DNA from: Tenacibaculum maritimum NCIMB 2154
GTDB taxonomy: Bacteria > Bacteroidota > Bacteroidia > Flavobacteriales > Flavobacteriaceae
DNA length: 64,000 nucleotides
Assembly: GCF_900119795.1 (NCBI RefSeq)
Contig: NZ_LT634361.1
Coordinates: forward strand, 806,001 to 870,000
Direction of reading: 5' to 3'
Part shown: positions 36,118-45,751 of the stretch, piece after piece
Position numbering within the stretch: position 1 is the first letter of the stretch
Layout of the letters: the number at the start of each line of letters is the position of its first letter
Made by a program: the position numbers and the translations under genes
Notes under the pieces: generated by a model
What the model saw: only the letters and a program-made list of their open reading frames with translations
The model's database searches: none
Told to the model about the DNA's origin: nothing

Positions 36118-37262
36118 TGAAACATTTACCAATTAATTGGACAGATGGAGTGAAGCTTAGTGAAAAACATTTCTTTGAAAATCATTACAATACTATTGAA
36201 ACAATAAAAAGTTATAATGTAATAACTCAGAAGAAATATGATTATGGTATTCTGAACAGGTTTGATGGCAATACAGAGGCTTTAAAAATAGATTTGTTAA
36301 ATGACTCGGGAGACGAATTGGTGATCAGGCTTAGTTTATGTAATGCTATTGCTGAAGATGGATATCGCATTATGTACAATGAAGGATTGTATGGAAATGA
36401 TCATATGCCAACAAAAATGATCAACACATCAAATTTTGATAAAAATACCAACCAGGTTTTTTATGTCACTCTAGTTGTGAATCCATTTGAGTCCGTTCCT
36501 GTAGGAGTACCAGATCCAGAAGTCATTCCTTTGCATCACCCATATGCACTGCCTAAAATTAGTATTGATATTTTACCAGAAGGGAAAACCAATACTTCCT
36601 ATATTAAAGAAAGCTTTTTAGTAATAGGAAAAGTGATTCTTTCTAATGGTAAATTTTCTCTTGATAACGAATATATTCCACCTGTAAGAAAGATAGATTA
36701 CAATATCAAATTAAAAACTTTTAGAGAAAGCTTAGTGCAAATGTTACTAAGGGTTAAAAATAATGCTATTCAGATTTTTAGGAAGAATAAAAAGAATAGT
36801 AGCGCTAATAAATTGGTAGAGAACACTTTTATTTTATGTAACAATATCAATGATTTCTACAGTCAGAATATTTTTTATTTAGAAGGGATTATAGGAGAGC
36901 AGCCTCCAATTCATTTTGTAGAAAAAATATCAATATTAGCAAATTATTTTTCAGTTTCATTAGGAATCATGGACGAGAAAGAACGAGAGATGATGTTGCA
37001 GTATTACTATGAATGGACGGATATTAAGCCTTCTAATTTTCTAAATACTATAGGAGAGGTGTTGAGTATTCAATACAACCATATTGAAATATTAGAAACC
37101 GTAAATAAGTTGAACAAATTTATGGGAATTGTTGATCGCTTATTTCAAAAAATGAGTGATTTGGAGTATATCGGACAAAGAAAAGATAATATAGTAATAA
37201 GTGAAGATAGTACGTTGCGAAGAGAAAAAGTAGGAGACTCAACGTGGTCTATCATTGATTAA
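36117..37262 (+). CDS. tssK: T6SS baseplate protein TssK
   Basis: 381 aa. The N-terminus (LPINWTDGVKLSEKHFFENH) is the TssK motif seen in other subtypes as W-x-x-G-x-x-L-x-x-x-H-F, here in the Bacteroidetes form. A central beta domain (VIPLHHPYALPKISIDILPE) is followed by helices. TssK links the baseplate wedges to the membrane complex, which suits its place between tssN and tssO. It is a little shorter than proteobacterial TssK (about 440 aa). Confidence 0.85.
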   Translation: MKHLPINWTDGVKLSEKHFFENHYNTIETIKSYNVITQKKYDYGILNRFDGNTEALKIDLLNDSGDELVIRLSLCNAIAEDGYRIMYNEGLYGNDHMPTKMINTSNFDKNTNQVFYVTLVVNPFESVPVGVPDPEVIPLHHPYALPKISIDILPEGKTNTSYIKESFLVIGKVILSNGKFSLDNEYIPPVRKIDYNIKLKTFRESLVQMLLRVKNNAIQIFRKNKKNSSANKLVENTFILCNNINDFYSQNIFYLEGIIGEQPPIHFVEKISILANYFSVSLGIMDEKEREMMLQYYYEWTDIKPSNFLNTIGEVLSIQYNHIEILETVNKLNKFMGIVDRLFQKMSDLEYIGQRKDNIVISEDSTLRREKVGDSTWSIID

Positions 37263-37272
37263 AAAAAAATAT

Positions 37273-37770
37273 ATGAAACCTTTAAATCATCCAGAAAGAA
37301 GAAAACAGATATTAACATTTGGTATTTATTTCACCTTGTTGTTGTTGTTTGTATTTGTTTGTGGGATTCTGACTTTAGTGACTGCTAGAAAAGGAATCTC
37401 CTTATTAGAAGAGAAAAAAGATAGATATGAAAGGGTTTTTAGAAAACAAGCAGAAATATCTTTCCAGTTAAAAGGGATTTATAAAAACCTATACAGTCTA
37501 AAGAATAAGCGGCGTAATATGGGAGAGCATAAACAAATGCAAAAACTCATAACAGATGCTCGGGTTTTGATAGAACAAGAAATAGATAGTACTGCTGGGG
37601 GTAAAAGTGAATATTATAAATTGTATTTAGAATTATTAAATCAAGTAAAAGATTTTCAGGGAATTATGGGGGTTTATGAAAAAGAACAAGATAAACGGAG
37701 GCACAATATAGAGCAGTTGGAAAAATGTAAGGAAAAATATCAAGAATTAAGTAAACAAAAAATAAAATAG
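37273..37770 (+). CDS. tssO: T6SS-iii transmembrane protein TssO
   Basis: 165 aa from ATG 37273. A longer frame could begin at TTG 37255, but that lies within tssK and adds only Lys-rich residues. One TM helix at about 17-41 (FGIYFTLLLLFVFVCGILTLV) is followed by a long coiled coil exposed to the periplasm. This N-in, single-span layout and the position after tssK fit TssO, a subtype-iii-specific component. Confidence 0.75.
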   Translation: MKPLNHPERRKQILTFGIYFTLLLLFVFVCGILTLVTARKGISLLEEKKDRYERVFRKQAEISFQLKGIYKNLYSLKNKRRNMGEHKQMQKLITDARVLIEQEIDSTAGGKSEYYKLYLELLNQVKDFQGIMGVYEKEQDKRRHNIEQLEKCKEKYQELSKQKIK

Positions 37771-37772
37771 TT

Positions 37773-38219
37773 ATGGAATTTAGTGAGCTTTTTTGGAGGA
37801 AAGTTAGGTTTGTGTTGCTATTCTTATTGTTCGTAAGTACTACGTTTATTATTCTCACTAAGTTTATCTTCAAAATACCCATTATAGAAAGTAAAGACTT
37901 ATTAGTAAATATTAGTGCTTCTGAAAGAATTCTGGAAGAGCAAGAACGGTATGTTGAAAAGGTAAAAATATTGCATGATTCTATTAGTGTTGTAAAGTTT
38001 GAGATCAATCAAGTTCAAAAATTAAACGAAATAAAATCAGACATTCATATGTTGCAAAATGTGTACAAAAAAAATAACATGAATAATAAATACATTTTTG
38101 GAGTACAATCATCTAAAATTTTAAAAATATATTTTGATGCTCGCGAAAGTTTAAATAAAGTGAAGAAAAATAATGAAGTTTTAGAAAAAAACTTAAATGA
38201 ATGTAAAGCAAACATTTAA
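37773..38219 (+). CDS. Small T6SS-iii inner-membrane protein (TssP-like position)
   Basis: 148 aa with one TM helix near the N-terminus (VRFVLLFLLFVSTTFIIL) and a periplasmic coiled coil (EEQERYVEKVKILHDSISVV). Its layout is the same as the TssO protein encoded 2 bp upstream, suggesting a pair of related spanning subunits. The gene order would make it TssP, but the sequence offers no decisive motif, so I give no symbol. Confidence 0.55.
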   Translation: MEFSELFWRKVRFVLLFLLFVSTTFIILTKFIFKIPIIESKDLLVNISASERILEEQERYVEKVKILHDSISVVKFEINQVQKLNEIKSDIHMLQNVYKKNNMNNKYIFGVQSSKILKIYFDARESLNKVKKNNEVLEKNLNECKANI

Positions 38220-38222
38220 ACT

Positions 38223-39161
38223 ATGAAACTTAAAAACAAAATTATACTGCTAATCCTATTTTTACTCACATTAACAGCAATTATATTGGCCATATTTATG
38301 CCGTTTAATTCCAGATTGAGTAATCTAGATTTTTATATTTTTGATAGCAACGATAATTATCATTACGAAAAAAATGAAAAATTAGAGTTTTATGTAAATG
38401 ATACTCTAGCTATCAAAGGAAGAAAATTAATTTGGCATTTTGGAAATGGAGATACAATTACTCGGAACCATAATGTTGAATATGCGTATAAAAAAGCAGG
38501 AAAGTACTTAATCACTTTAGATGTTGATAAAAGATATAAAATATCGAAATATATCAAGATTATTTCTTCGCAAGAAAAAAGAGCAATAGACTCTATTCCG
38601 AAAATTCATAGTGTAGATGAAGGGTATGTAGGAGAAGAGTTAGTTTTTTCTTCAGAAGGTCCTGGAATAGATACTTGGTATTGGGAGTTTGGTGAAACAG
38701 GTACTGTAGATGCTTATGAACAACAAGTGATATATGTGTATGCTACTCCTGGAAATTATGATATAAAGTTAAAAACAAATACAACCGAATATCCTATTTC
38801 ACACCGTATTAAAATATTACCCAGATTTGAGAAAGTAGAAGATATCGTAGCAGTTGATTCACTGTCTTTAGCCGAGGAGGATATTAGAAAAAGGTTGCAA
38901 GCAATAGCAAATGCAAATGTATCAGATAAAAAAGTGTTTCATAAAAACATTAATTATATTAGAAAAAAGTACATATGTGATGAAGTTAATCAAGTAGTGG
39001 TAGTGGTAAATGACAGTAAGTACAACGATTTGTATAGTTACTGCCAAGGATTACATTATTTAGATACAAGAAGAAATCAAAATGTTACGATCAATAAGGT
39101 AGAATTAGATACTTTTAATTGTTTTAAAAAGATAAAAGTGGCGCAAAGTATATTAAAATGA
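38223..39161 (+). CDS. PKD-domain T6SS membrane-anchored protein
   Basis: 312 aa. An N-terminal TM anchor (IILLILFLLTLTAIILAIF) precedes two PKD-type beta domains. The first is LIWHFGNGDTITRNHNVEYA...AGKYLITLDV (about 77-108); the second is TWYWEFGETGTVDAYEQQVI...PGNYDIKLK (about 155-195). Each has the W-x-F-G-x-G and G-x-Y pattern. A C-terminal domain with two to three Cys follows. PKD repeats are spacer modules, so it likely spans the periplasm in the TssN-R complex. It overlaps tssR by 4 nt (ATGA). Confidence 0.7.
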   Translation: MKLKNKIILLILFLLTLTAIILAIFMPFNSRLSNLDFYIFDSNDNYHYEKNEKLEFYVNDTLAIKGRKLIWHFGNGDTITRNHNVEYAYKKAGKYLITLDVDKRYKISKYIKIISSQEKRAIDSIPKIHSVDEGYVGEELVFSSEGPGIDTWYWEFGETGTVDAYEQQVIYVYATPGNYDIKLKTNTTEYPISHRIKILPRFEKVEDIVAVDSLSLAEEDIRKRLQAIANANVSDKKVFHKNINYIRKKYICDEVNQVVVVVNDSKYNDLYSYCQGLHYLDTRRNQNVTINKVELDTFNCFKKIKVAQSILK

Positions 39162-41491
39162 GTGGAATTTTAAAAAAGATTGTCATAGTATTCTTTACGA
39201 TCTTTTTTCTTTTTATTTTTCAGAATAGCTTCGGGCAGTTGTCGAAGTATGAAAAGGTAGAAAAAATAGGAGAAGGAAGATTTAATTATATAAAGAGTAA
39301 GTTAGAAAAAGATGCTTTTGAAGCAGATAAAGATGTTAGAATAGTATATTCTGATAGAGAAGCTAATGAAGCTTACTTAGATCCTTATGGACAACAAAAG
39401 AATAAAAAACAAAAATTTTTAACTCCTTATTTTATCATAGATGCTGAAAATGGAGCTTATGAATTAGTGGTTGCTGATGCTAGTTTAATAGGGAAACCTA
39501 AAGGGTTATTTTCTGTATTTATGGGAAAGAAATACCGTTTTTCGGATACTAAAGGGTTGGTGTACGCAGGATGGATTCCAAAAGAAAGATTGCTGAATTA
39601 TACAACGTCAATTATTGATGAGGCTAATAATAAAGCCCTAAAGTATAAAATAGGAATTAGTAGGCCTAAAACATTGTTTAAATTACATAGGTTTTTTAAA
39701 AAAGATACACTTTCGATTTATAAAGATCCTGTATTGAAAATAAAATCGGATAAAAAGTTATTTATAAATCAAACGGTTTATCCTTATAAATATAATGAAA
39801 CTCAAAAAGCTGTTTTTGTATCTACAAAACCACAAATGAAAGATACCATTTCACAAATTTCAGGATGGATTCCCGCTGATTTTATTACTCCTATAGGACA
39901 AAACGAGGTATTTAAGCTTAAAGATAATTTTTATTTCCAATTAATTACTAAGAAAGGAGATACTATTAATTTAGAACAAGATGACTTAAATTCGAAATAT
40001 TTTTACCATAACACTCCTAATCAGTTTGTGAGTACAGATTCGATAGTGGATGTAAATATCCCACTTTATGTTTGGAACCACAAGAAGAATAAGTTAATAA
40101 ATGTAAAGGGGAATGACGTGCTAGTTTCGGAAGCCCGTAGGTTGGCTAAAGAGAGCAAGATGGTTAATTTTCATTTTATTTTTGATGAAACAGATCGTTA
40201 TAAGATAAAACCTCTCATTAATTCATTGCAGAATATTTGGATATTCTTGTCTCAATACCCAGAAATAGAACTTTCTTTTTCAGTAACTTGTACAGGAAGA
40301 AAGAGAAGTTTTTTATTGCCTAAAACGAAATCTTTTCCGAAATGGTTGGACTTTTTACAAGAAGTAGTTGATACCCCAGGCAGATTGAAAGAGTATGGAA
40401 GATTAGGGGTAAAAGAAGCAGTGAATGATATATTGCTAGAGAAAGACCAGAAAGGGAAAAACTTTGAAAATAACTTCTTTATTATTGTAGGAAGTAAAGG
40501 AAGGGCTAGTTTGAATAATTATCCTGAGGTGATAAGAAAACTATCAGTGAAATCTGCTAAGTTGTTATTTGTTCAGTTGGAAAATAACATACAAGATGAT
40601 TATCAAAACTATTTGTTAAATGCAAAAGAAACAATGTCAGAAACAGGAGAGGGATATAACGTATTTATAGAAAACTTTATAGTGGATAATAGCTTAATAG
40701 TGGGGCATAATAGTTTGAAAAATATTCCGTCAGAAACAGATAATATTTATATCTATGATGCACCAAAAAACAGCTTATTTAATGGAGGTATTATTTTTCC
40801 AAAAATCAATGAGAAACTATCAATAGCATCATTAGATATTGCTGTAGATTCAATTTTAACCAATACATATAAAACCAATCAAAAATTAATTAGCTCGCTA
40901 AAGCATTATGAAAGTAAGCTAGGTATCCTGAGGTCCAAACCTTCAATAGTTGTCACAAAGGTTTTTGAAGCAGAACAAAAAGGAGAGTCATTGGATATTT
41001 CAGAGATTGATAGAAATAATATCAATGAGGTTTATTATCATAAGGTTAGAGTAAATGACACTGTGATGAAACCTTTTGAAAAAGGATATATTTTAACAAA
41101 GGAAGAGCTTCTTACTTTGATAGAGGAATACAGAATGCTTTTACCTCGTTTCAAAAAGAAAATTACTAAGAAAAATAGAAAAATACTTCAAAAAATGTAT
41201 GAACTCCAAATAGATGGAATAAACCAAAAGTTTAAAAGAATGATTCTTGATAGGAGAAATACAATGGCAAAGCTATTTTATAGCAAAACAAGTATTCCAG
41301 TAACCGAACATAAATTGTATGAAATTAAAATAAAGCACTTAAAGAGTAGTAAAACAGCAAAGAAAGGTTTTTCGAAATTATACTTTAAGTTGATAAAGAA
41401 AGTAGATGTCCTTGAAGAAATGCTGTCAAATAATAAGCTAGAAAAAGCAACAGATAATAGTTATTACATTCCTAAAAAGATGATGATATGA
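39158..41491 (+). CDS. tssR: T6SS-iii protein TssR
   Basis: 777 aa with a signal peptide (IVIVFFTIFFLFIFQNSFGQ), so periplasmic. The N-terminal half contains two SH3-like repeats (YFIIDAENGAYELVVADASL...KGLVYAGWIPKERLL; then SQISGWIPADFI). The middle has a vWA-like fold (NFHFIFDETDRYKIKPLINS, about 335-355, and LSFSVTCTGRK). The C-terminus is helical and Lys-rich. Size and location match TssR, a subtype-iii component of unknown mechanism. It overlaps the next gene by 4 nt. Confidence 0.8.
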   Translation: MSGILKKIVIVFFTIFFLFIFQNSFGQLSKYEKVEKIGEGRFNYIKSKLEKDAFEADKDVRIVYSDREANEAYLDPYGQQKNKKQKFLTPYFIIDAENGAYELVVADASLIGKPKGLFSVFMGKKYRFSDTKGLVYAGWIPKERLLNYTTSIIDEANNKALKYKIGISRPKTLFKLHRFFKKDTLSIYKDPVLKIKSDKKLFINQTVYPYKYNETQKAVFVSTKPQMKDTISQISGWIPADFITPIGQNEVFKLKDNFYFQLITKKGDTINLEQDDLNSKYFYHNTPNQFVSTDSIVDVNIPLYVWNHKKNKLINVKGNDVLVSEARRLAKESKMVNFHFIFDETDRYKIKPLINSLQNIWIFLSQYPEIELSFSVTCTGRKRSFLLPKTKSFPKWLDFLQEVVDTPGRLKEYGRLGVKEAVNDILLEKDQKGKNFENNFFIIVGSKGRASLNNYPEVIRKLSVKSAKLLFVQLENNIQDDYQNYLLNAKETMSETGEGYNVFIENFIVDNSLIVGHNSLKNIPSETDNIYIYDAPKNSLFNGGIIFPKINEKLSIASLDIAVDSILTNTYKTNQKLISSLKHYESKLGILRSKPSIVVTKVFEAEQKGESLDISEIDRNNINEVYYHKVRVNDTVMKPFEKGYILTKEELLTLIEEYRMLLPRFKKKITKKNRKILQKMYELQIDGINQKFKRMILDRRNTMAKLFYSKTSIPVTEHKLYEIKIKHLKSSKTAKKGFSKLYFKLIKKVDVLEEMLSNNKLEKATDNSYYIPKKMMI

Positions 41492-42267
41492 GTATAGAGG
41501 AAAAACCTTTGCATGAAGTTGTATTAGATATTATGTTTTTTGCTGATACAGAAAAGCCTATGGCTTTTACTCCAGAGGATGTTTTTTGGAGAATGAAGGA
41601 TCCTGATATCAGTGAACGTCAAATAAAAGAGGTGTTGAATTGGTTGGTTACAGGCAAAAAGGTGGTGCAGAGATTTGGGAAATATCAGATAGATAAATAT
41701 GAGTTTGTTGATATGGCCACGAAGTATGAAAAAGAAATTCAAAAAAAACCGAAGGAAGAAAAGGTAGAGCAGAAAAAAGTACAGGTAGTAAAGAAGATAG
41801 CTGTTAAAAAACAAGTAAGAGGAAATGAAAAGAGCAATGCAAATTTATTCAAAATAATTTCTTGTTTTTTGTTATTGTTGGTTATGTTGTTACTTGTGGG
41901 AGTTATTTACTCTATACAAACAAAGCCGAATAGAGAACTACCTGAAATAAAATTTTCGGAATGGGTGGAATATGAGCCTCCGCACTTGTATGTTTCTGCT
42001 CAAGAAAATTCAAAAAACAAAATAGTAGGAAAGCAATTGAAAAATATTTCCTTTTCATTTTGGAAGCAGAATAAAACCAATCAGAAATTTGAAGAAAAAC
42101 TGAATAGCTTAAATAATAGCATGGTAGTATTAAGAGAGCAATTAGATAAAGTAAAGCATATGTATAAAGAAGAACAAGACTATCATAAGAAAATATTCAC
42201 AGTTATGGCGTTGGTTTTTATGTTTTTAACTGCTTTTTTATTTTTGTTGATAAAAAAGTTGTTTTAA
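41488..42267 (+). CDS. Winged-helix/membrane protein at end of tssN operon (DUF5457-like)
   Basis: 259 aa. Residues 1-75 (PLHEVVLDIMFFADTEKPMA, EDVFWRMKDPDISERQIKEV) read as a winged-helix domain and, from memory, resemble the DUF5457 family found in flavobacterial T6SS clusters. A Lys-rich linker follows, then a TM helix (LFKIISCFLLLLVMLLLVGV, about 118-142), a periplasmic coiled coil and a second TM at the C-terminus (ALVFMFLTAFLFLLI). Such a layout could tie cytoplasmic regulation or baseplate docking to the membrane complex. Confidence 0.55.
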   Translation: MSIEEKPLHEVVLDIMFFADTEKPMAFTPEDVFWRMKDPDISERQIKEVLNWLVTGKKVVQRFGKYQIDKYEFVDMATKYEKEIQKKPKEEKVEQKKVQVVKKIAVKKQVRGNEKSNANLFKIISCFLLLLVMLLLVGVIYSIQTKPNRELPEIKFSEWVEYEPPHLYVSAQENSKNKIVGKQLKNISFSFWKQNKTNQKFEEKLNSLNNSMVVLREQLDKVKHMYKEEQDYHKKIFTVMALVFMFLTAFLFLLIKKLF

Positions 42268-42519
42268 GTTTTGTAGATATGAAAAAAAAATGTACTTTTA
42301 CAAGTACATAAAGGCAATGTTTTAGAATTATTCTCTTTTTTCCAAAATAAAATAATGTCAAAAGTGAAGTAAGTCTGTAAGGCTTATACAAGGAGAAAAT
42401 TTCAAGAAATTTGTTTTTTTGATGCTTTCTTTTTTTAAACAATACTAGTCCCTAAGTAAAAAGAAAAAGCTACTTTAAAATTAAATTATTTATTAATCCA
42501 TTAAAAAAAATTAAAAATT

Positions 42520-42918
42520 ATGGGATCATTTAGAGCAACATTCACGTTAGCAGGTAAAGAGTTTGATGTACTTTATTCAAACTATGAATTCAGTAGAAAT
42601 ACTGATACAAAAGGAAAGCCATCTTCTAATATTTTAGGAGGTAGAGTAGAGGTTACTTTTGAATCAACGGAAGATACATCTGTTATCGAAGCAATGTTAA
42701 ATAGTCAGTTTAAACCAGTAGAAGGTAAGATTACTTACAAGAAAACTGAAGAGGATGCCAAGATGAAAGAGATTGAGTTTAAAAATGCATATGTTGTGTA
42801 CTTTAAAGAAACATTAGATGTGAATAACGAAGTGCCAATGACTAGTAGAGTAGTATTCTCAGCAGAAGAAATCACGGTAGGTAACGCGGCTTTACATAAC
42901 CGTTGGCCAAGAGCATAA
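42520..42918 (+). CDS. tssD: T6SS tube protein TssD (Hcp)
   Basis: 132 aa Hcp of the Bacteroidetes type, beginning GSFRATFTLAGKEFDVLYSN, with SRNTDTKGKPSSNILGGRVE and a C-terminal strand (TSRVVFSAEEITVG). Hcp hexamers stack into the inner tube that the sheath expels. It stands alone between a 252-bp upstream gap and a strong terminator, so it can be made in far larger amounts than its neighbours, as is usual for Hcp. Confidence 0.93.
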   Translation: MGSFRATFTLAGKEFDVLYSNYEFSRNTDTKGKPSSNILGGRVEVTFESTEDTSVIEAMLNSQFKPVEGKITYKKTEEDAKMKEIEFKNAYVVYFKETLDVNNEVPMTSRVVFSAEEITVGNAALHNRWPRA

Positions 42919-42965
42919 ATTACTTTAAAGTAATTACTAGTATTACTTTTCAATAATAGCAAAAT

Positions 42966-43001
42966 GAAGCCTTCGAATAGTGATATTTGAGGGCTTTTTT
43001 T
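42966..43001 (+). terminator. Intrinsic terminator of tssD
   Basis: AAGCC (42967-42971) pairs with GGCTT (42992-42996); the stem continues through TCGAAT/ATTTGA with a G-T pair, and is followed by T7. It stops the hcp transcript. Confidence 0.85.
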
Positions 43002-43989
43002 GAAATAGTCCCTGCTTAAGGTGAAAAGGGAATCTCTAAAGTTGCAGATAGTGTCAAAAAGAATAGTTGCTGTATTTTTTAGAAATAGTTTTAATAGTTG
43101 ACTAATTGCTGTTAAGATAATGCATAGTGCCAGTTGTGGTTTGAAATTGACGTAAGAAAAAAAAGTGCTTGCTCTGCGTTAATTATAAAAATAAAAGATA
43201 GCTTTTTAAACAAGGAAAAAGTGTATTCGAAAAGACCCCTTTAAAGCTTCTGGACTTATATAGTAAAATTCAAAATTTTTAAGTATTGCCACAATATCTC
43301 TTTTAAATTAGGTGACATATTGTTGCATAAGAGGAAAGGTAATTGCCTAGAATGACAGTCTTTTAATGATATGTAAAGAGTTTAATAGATGACAAGGTGT
43401 GAGTCTTTTTTTTACTAAAAAATATAGATGCAAGTATTTACAACCTTTTGTTTGTGAGTTTTTTATGAGATTTCTTAAAAAAAGTAATAAGTGTTTTTGT
43501 GGATCTTATGCTTGTTATAATTTGAAATTGAGGTAAAATAAAGAAGTTTTTTTATCGCACGGAGATTTCAATTTATAAACAGTATTGTTTTTTATAGTGC
43601 GTGGTTAAATGCACATCCCTAAATATATGATAATATAGTAATGGCTTTGCTTTTTATACTAGTTGCGATTTAAAATAAAAATAAGAGAAAGTAAATTTAT
43701 GCTGATCTTTTTAGTATTAAAAAGAATTAATCTCTTCCTTTCTTCTTTTTATAAACCTTCTTTAGAAGAGGTTCTAGAAAGAAGCATTTTTACTCAAGTG
43801 AAAACTAGTGGTTTTAAGCATGGCTAATATAATCGTGATTGATTGCCATGAAAAAGAAGTGAAAAACTCAAAATAGCAGTTTTTGACAAGCTAAAAGGCT
43901 CAAATAAGTTCAAGGAATATAATACATCAAATTACTTAAGGAGCTTATTGGTTGATATTGTATAATCAAAATAATTAACACAAGAAATT
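43002..43989. other. 988-bp non-coding gap between tssD and vgrG2
   Basis: No gene with usable codon content; stops in every frame. An 18-bp sequence TTTGAAATTGACGTAAGA (43140) recurs with three changes at 43521 (TTTGAAATTGAGGTAAAA), each followed by A-rich and T-rich runs. It could be two protein-binding sites or the trace of an old duplication. The promoter for the vgrG2-rhs unit should be near the right end. Confidence 0.5.
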
Positions 43990-45747
43990 ATGAGTACCGA
44001 AAACAAACAAGTAAGTATCAATGGTGAATTTATTAAAGGGTACCAATCAATTCATTTGATACAAAAAATAAACGAACATCATTCTTTTGAAGTAAGTATT
44101 GATTTAGAAACTATAGAAAAAGAAGGGGCTTATACAATTGATAAATCCAAGGAATGGCTAGGCAAAACAATAATTATAAGTGTTCATGAAAAAGATTTTA
44201 CAGGTATTATAACCAATATATCATTAAACCATGATAGAGGACACCACGGGCAAATAGTATTATCAGGATATTCTTCTACCATTGCACTAGAAAATGGAGA
44301 ACATATGCAGTCATTTTTAAAGAAAAACTTAACGTCAATCGTAGAAACCGTAGCTAAGCATCCTAAAATTACGGCTAGTGTAAAACCTGAATATACTTCT
44401 GAAATAATATATGAAACACAATATTTAGAAACTCATTTTCGGTTTTTGCAACGACTGGCAAAGCAATACCATGAATGGTTTTATTATGATGGGGATACCT
44501 TGTTTTTTGGAAAACCGAAATTAGACGCTCCTATAGAACTCATTTATGGACCAGATATTAGTGAAATGAAAATTGGTATTCAAACAGATGCAAGAAAATA
44601 CGAGTCTTTCTCATATAACTCATCTATGGATGAACAGTACTCTTCGAAAAGTCCTGATAGCCCAGCGGGATTAAACGAATTGGGACAATTGGCGTTTAGC
44701 GCAGCATTGGATACATATACAGCACCAACAAATTTATATGCTAGAATGCGTATAGGGAACAAATCGGATTTGGATACGCACTTAAAGAAAAAACAGCAAA
44801 GTGCTTTTGCTAGTTCTAATTATATCTCTTTAAAAACTTCTAAAAGGGGATTGACGGTAGGTAGCGTAATTGATTTACGTTCTGAAATTGTAGCAGGAAA
44901 AGGAAATGTTGCAGCAAAAAGACATGGTACTTATATTATTACTCAAATAGATCATATAGCTAAAGTAGGAAATAGTTATTATAACAATATCATAGCCTTG
45001 CCAGCAGATATCAAAGCGCTTCCAGAACCTAGCGTGAATTTTCCTGTAGCAGAAACGCAAATGGCAACAGTAATAGATAATGAAGACCCAGATGGGAAAG
45101 GAAGGGTACAGGTGCGTATGCACTGGCAAACAGGAGAAATGAAAACTTGGTGGGTTCGTGTATTAACACCAGATGGAGGAAAGAGTGACAAGGTGTCTAT
45201 GAATAGAGGTTTTGTATTTATTCCTGAAGTAAATGATCAAGTGCTTGTTTCTTTTAGATATAACGATCCTAATAGGCCGTTTATACTTGGTAGTTTATAC
45301 AACGGAAGAACGGGTGTAGGTGGAGATAAAGAGAATAAAATAAAGAGTATTACTACGCGTAGTGGAAGCACAGTTACATTTGATGATAATGAAGGAAAAG
45401 GTAATATTACCGTTAGCGATCCTAGTGGAAATGCAGTGGTCTTAAATGGAGATGGAACGATTACGATTTCTGCTCCTGAAAAAATAGACATTATCTCAAA
45501 AGAAATTAATTTAACAGCAGAAGATAAAATAAATATCAATGGAGATAATGAAGTAAATATAGGGAGTAAAGCAACAAGTGTAGAGGGAACAGATATAGTG
45601 AGTTTGCGTAGTGATACACAAATGACAGGAGAAGCCCCAAGTGTATCTATAAAAGGAGCACAAACTACATTGGTAGAAGGAAAATTGATAGATATCAAAG
45701 GAGATGCAATGACGAATGTGAAAGGGAAAATTCTAAATTTAAACTAA
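43990..45747 (+). CDS. vgrG: T6SS spike protein TssI (VgrG2)
   Basis: 585 aa. The hub part (GYQSIHLIQKINEHHSFEVS; FRFLQRLAKQYHEWFYYDG) and OB fold (MATVIDNEDPDGKGRVQVRM; GFVFIPEVNDQVLVSFRYND) align with VgrG1 throughout. The needle (IDIISKEINLTAEDKININ and on) is shorter and ends cleanly, with no fused effector. The following genes (adaptor candidate at 5 bp, then rhs) show that this spike carries the Rhs effector. Two VgrGs may form separate spikes or mixed trimers. Confidence 0.92.
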   Translation: MSTENKQVSINGEFIKGYQSIHLIQKINEHHSFEVSIDLETIEKEGAYTIDKSKEWLGKTIIISVHEKDFTGIITNISLNHDRGHHGQIVLSGYSSTIALENGEHMQSFLKKNLTSIVETVAKHPKITASVKPEYTSEIIYETQYLETHFRFLQRLAKQYHEWFYYDGDTLFFGKPKLDAPIELIYGPDISEMKIGIQTDARKYESFSYNSSMDEQYSSKSPDSPAGLNELGQLAFSAALDTYTAPTNLYARMRIGNKSDLDTHLKKKQQSAFASSNYISLKTSKRGLTVGSVIDLRSEIVAGKGNVAAKRHGTYIITQIDHIAKVGNSYYNNIIALPADIKALPEPSVNFPVAETQMATVIDNEDPDGKGRVQVRMHWQTGEMKTWWVRVLTPDGGKSDKVSMNRGFVFIPEVNDQVLVSFRYNDPNRPFILGSLYNGRTGVGGDKENKIKSITTRSGSTVTFDDNEGKGNITVSDPSGNAVVLNGDGTITISAPEKIDIISKEINLTAEDKININGDNEVNIGSKATSVEGTDIVSLRSDTQMTGEAPSVSIKGAQTTLVEGKLIDIKGDAMTNVKGKILNLN

Positions 45748-45751
45748 GGCT

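Noticed and set aside
42291..42308. Hairpin TGTACTTTTACAAGTACA as terminator of the tssN operon.
   Set aside because: The A-run is on the 5' side and there is no T-run after it on the plus strand, so it would act only on the minus strand, where no gene ends.
45237..45698. 153-codon minus-strand frame opposite the vgrG2 tail.
   Set aside because: Mirror of repetitive needle codons; hydrophobic low-complexity translation and no family features.
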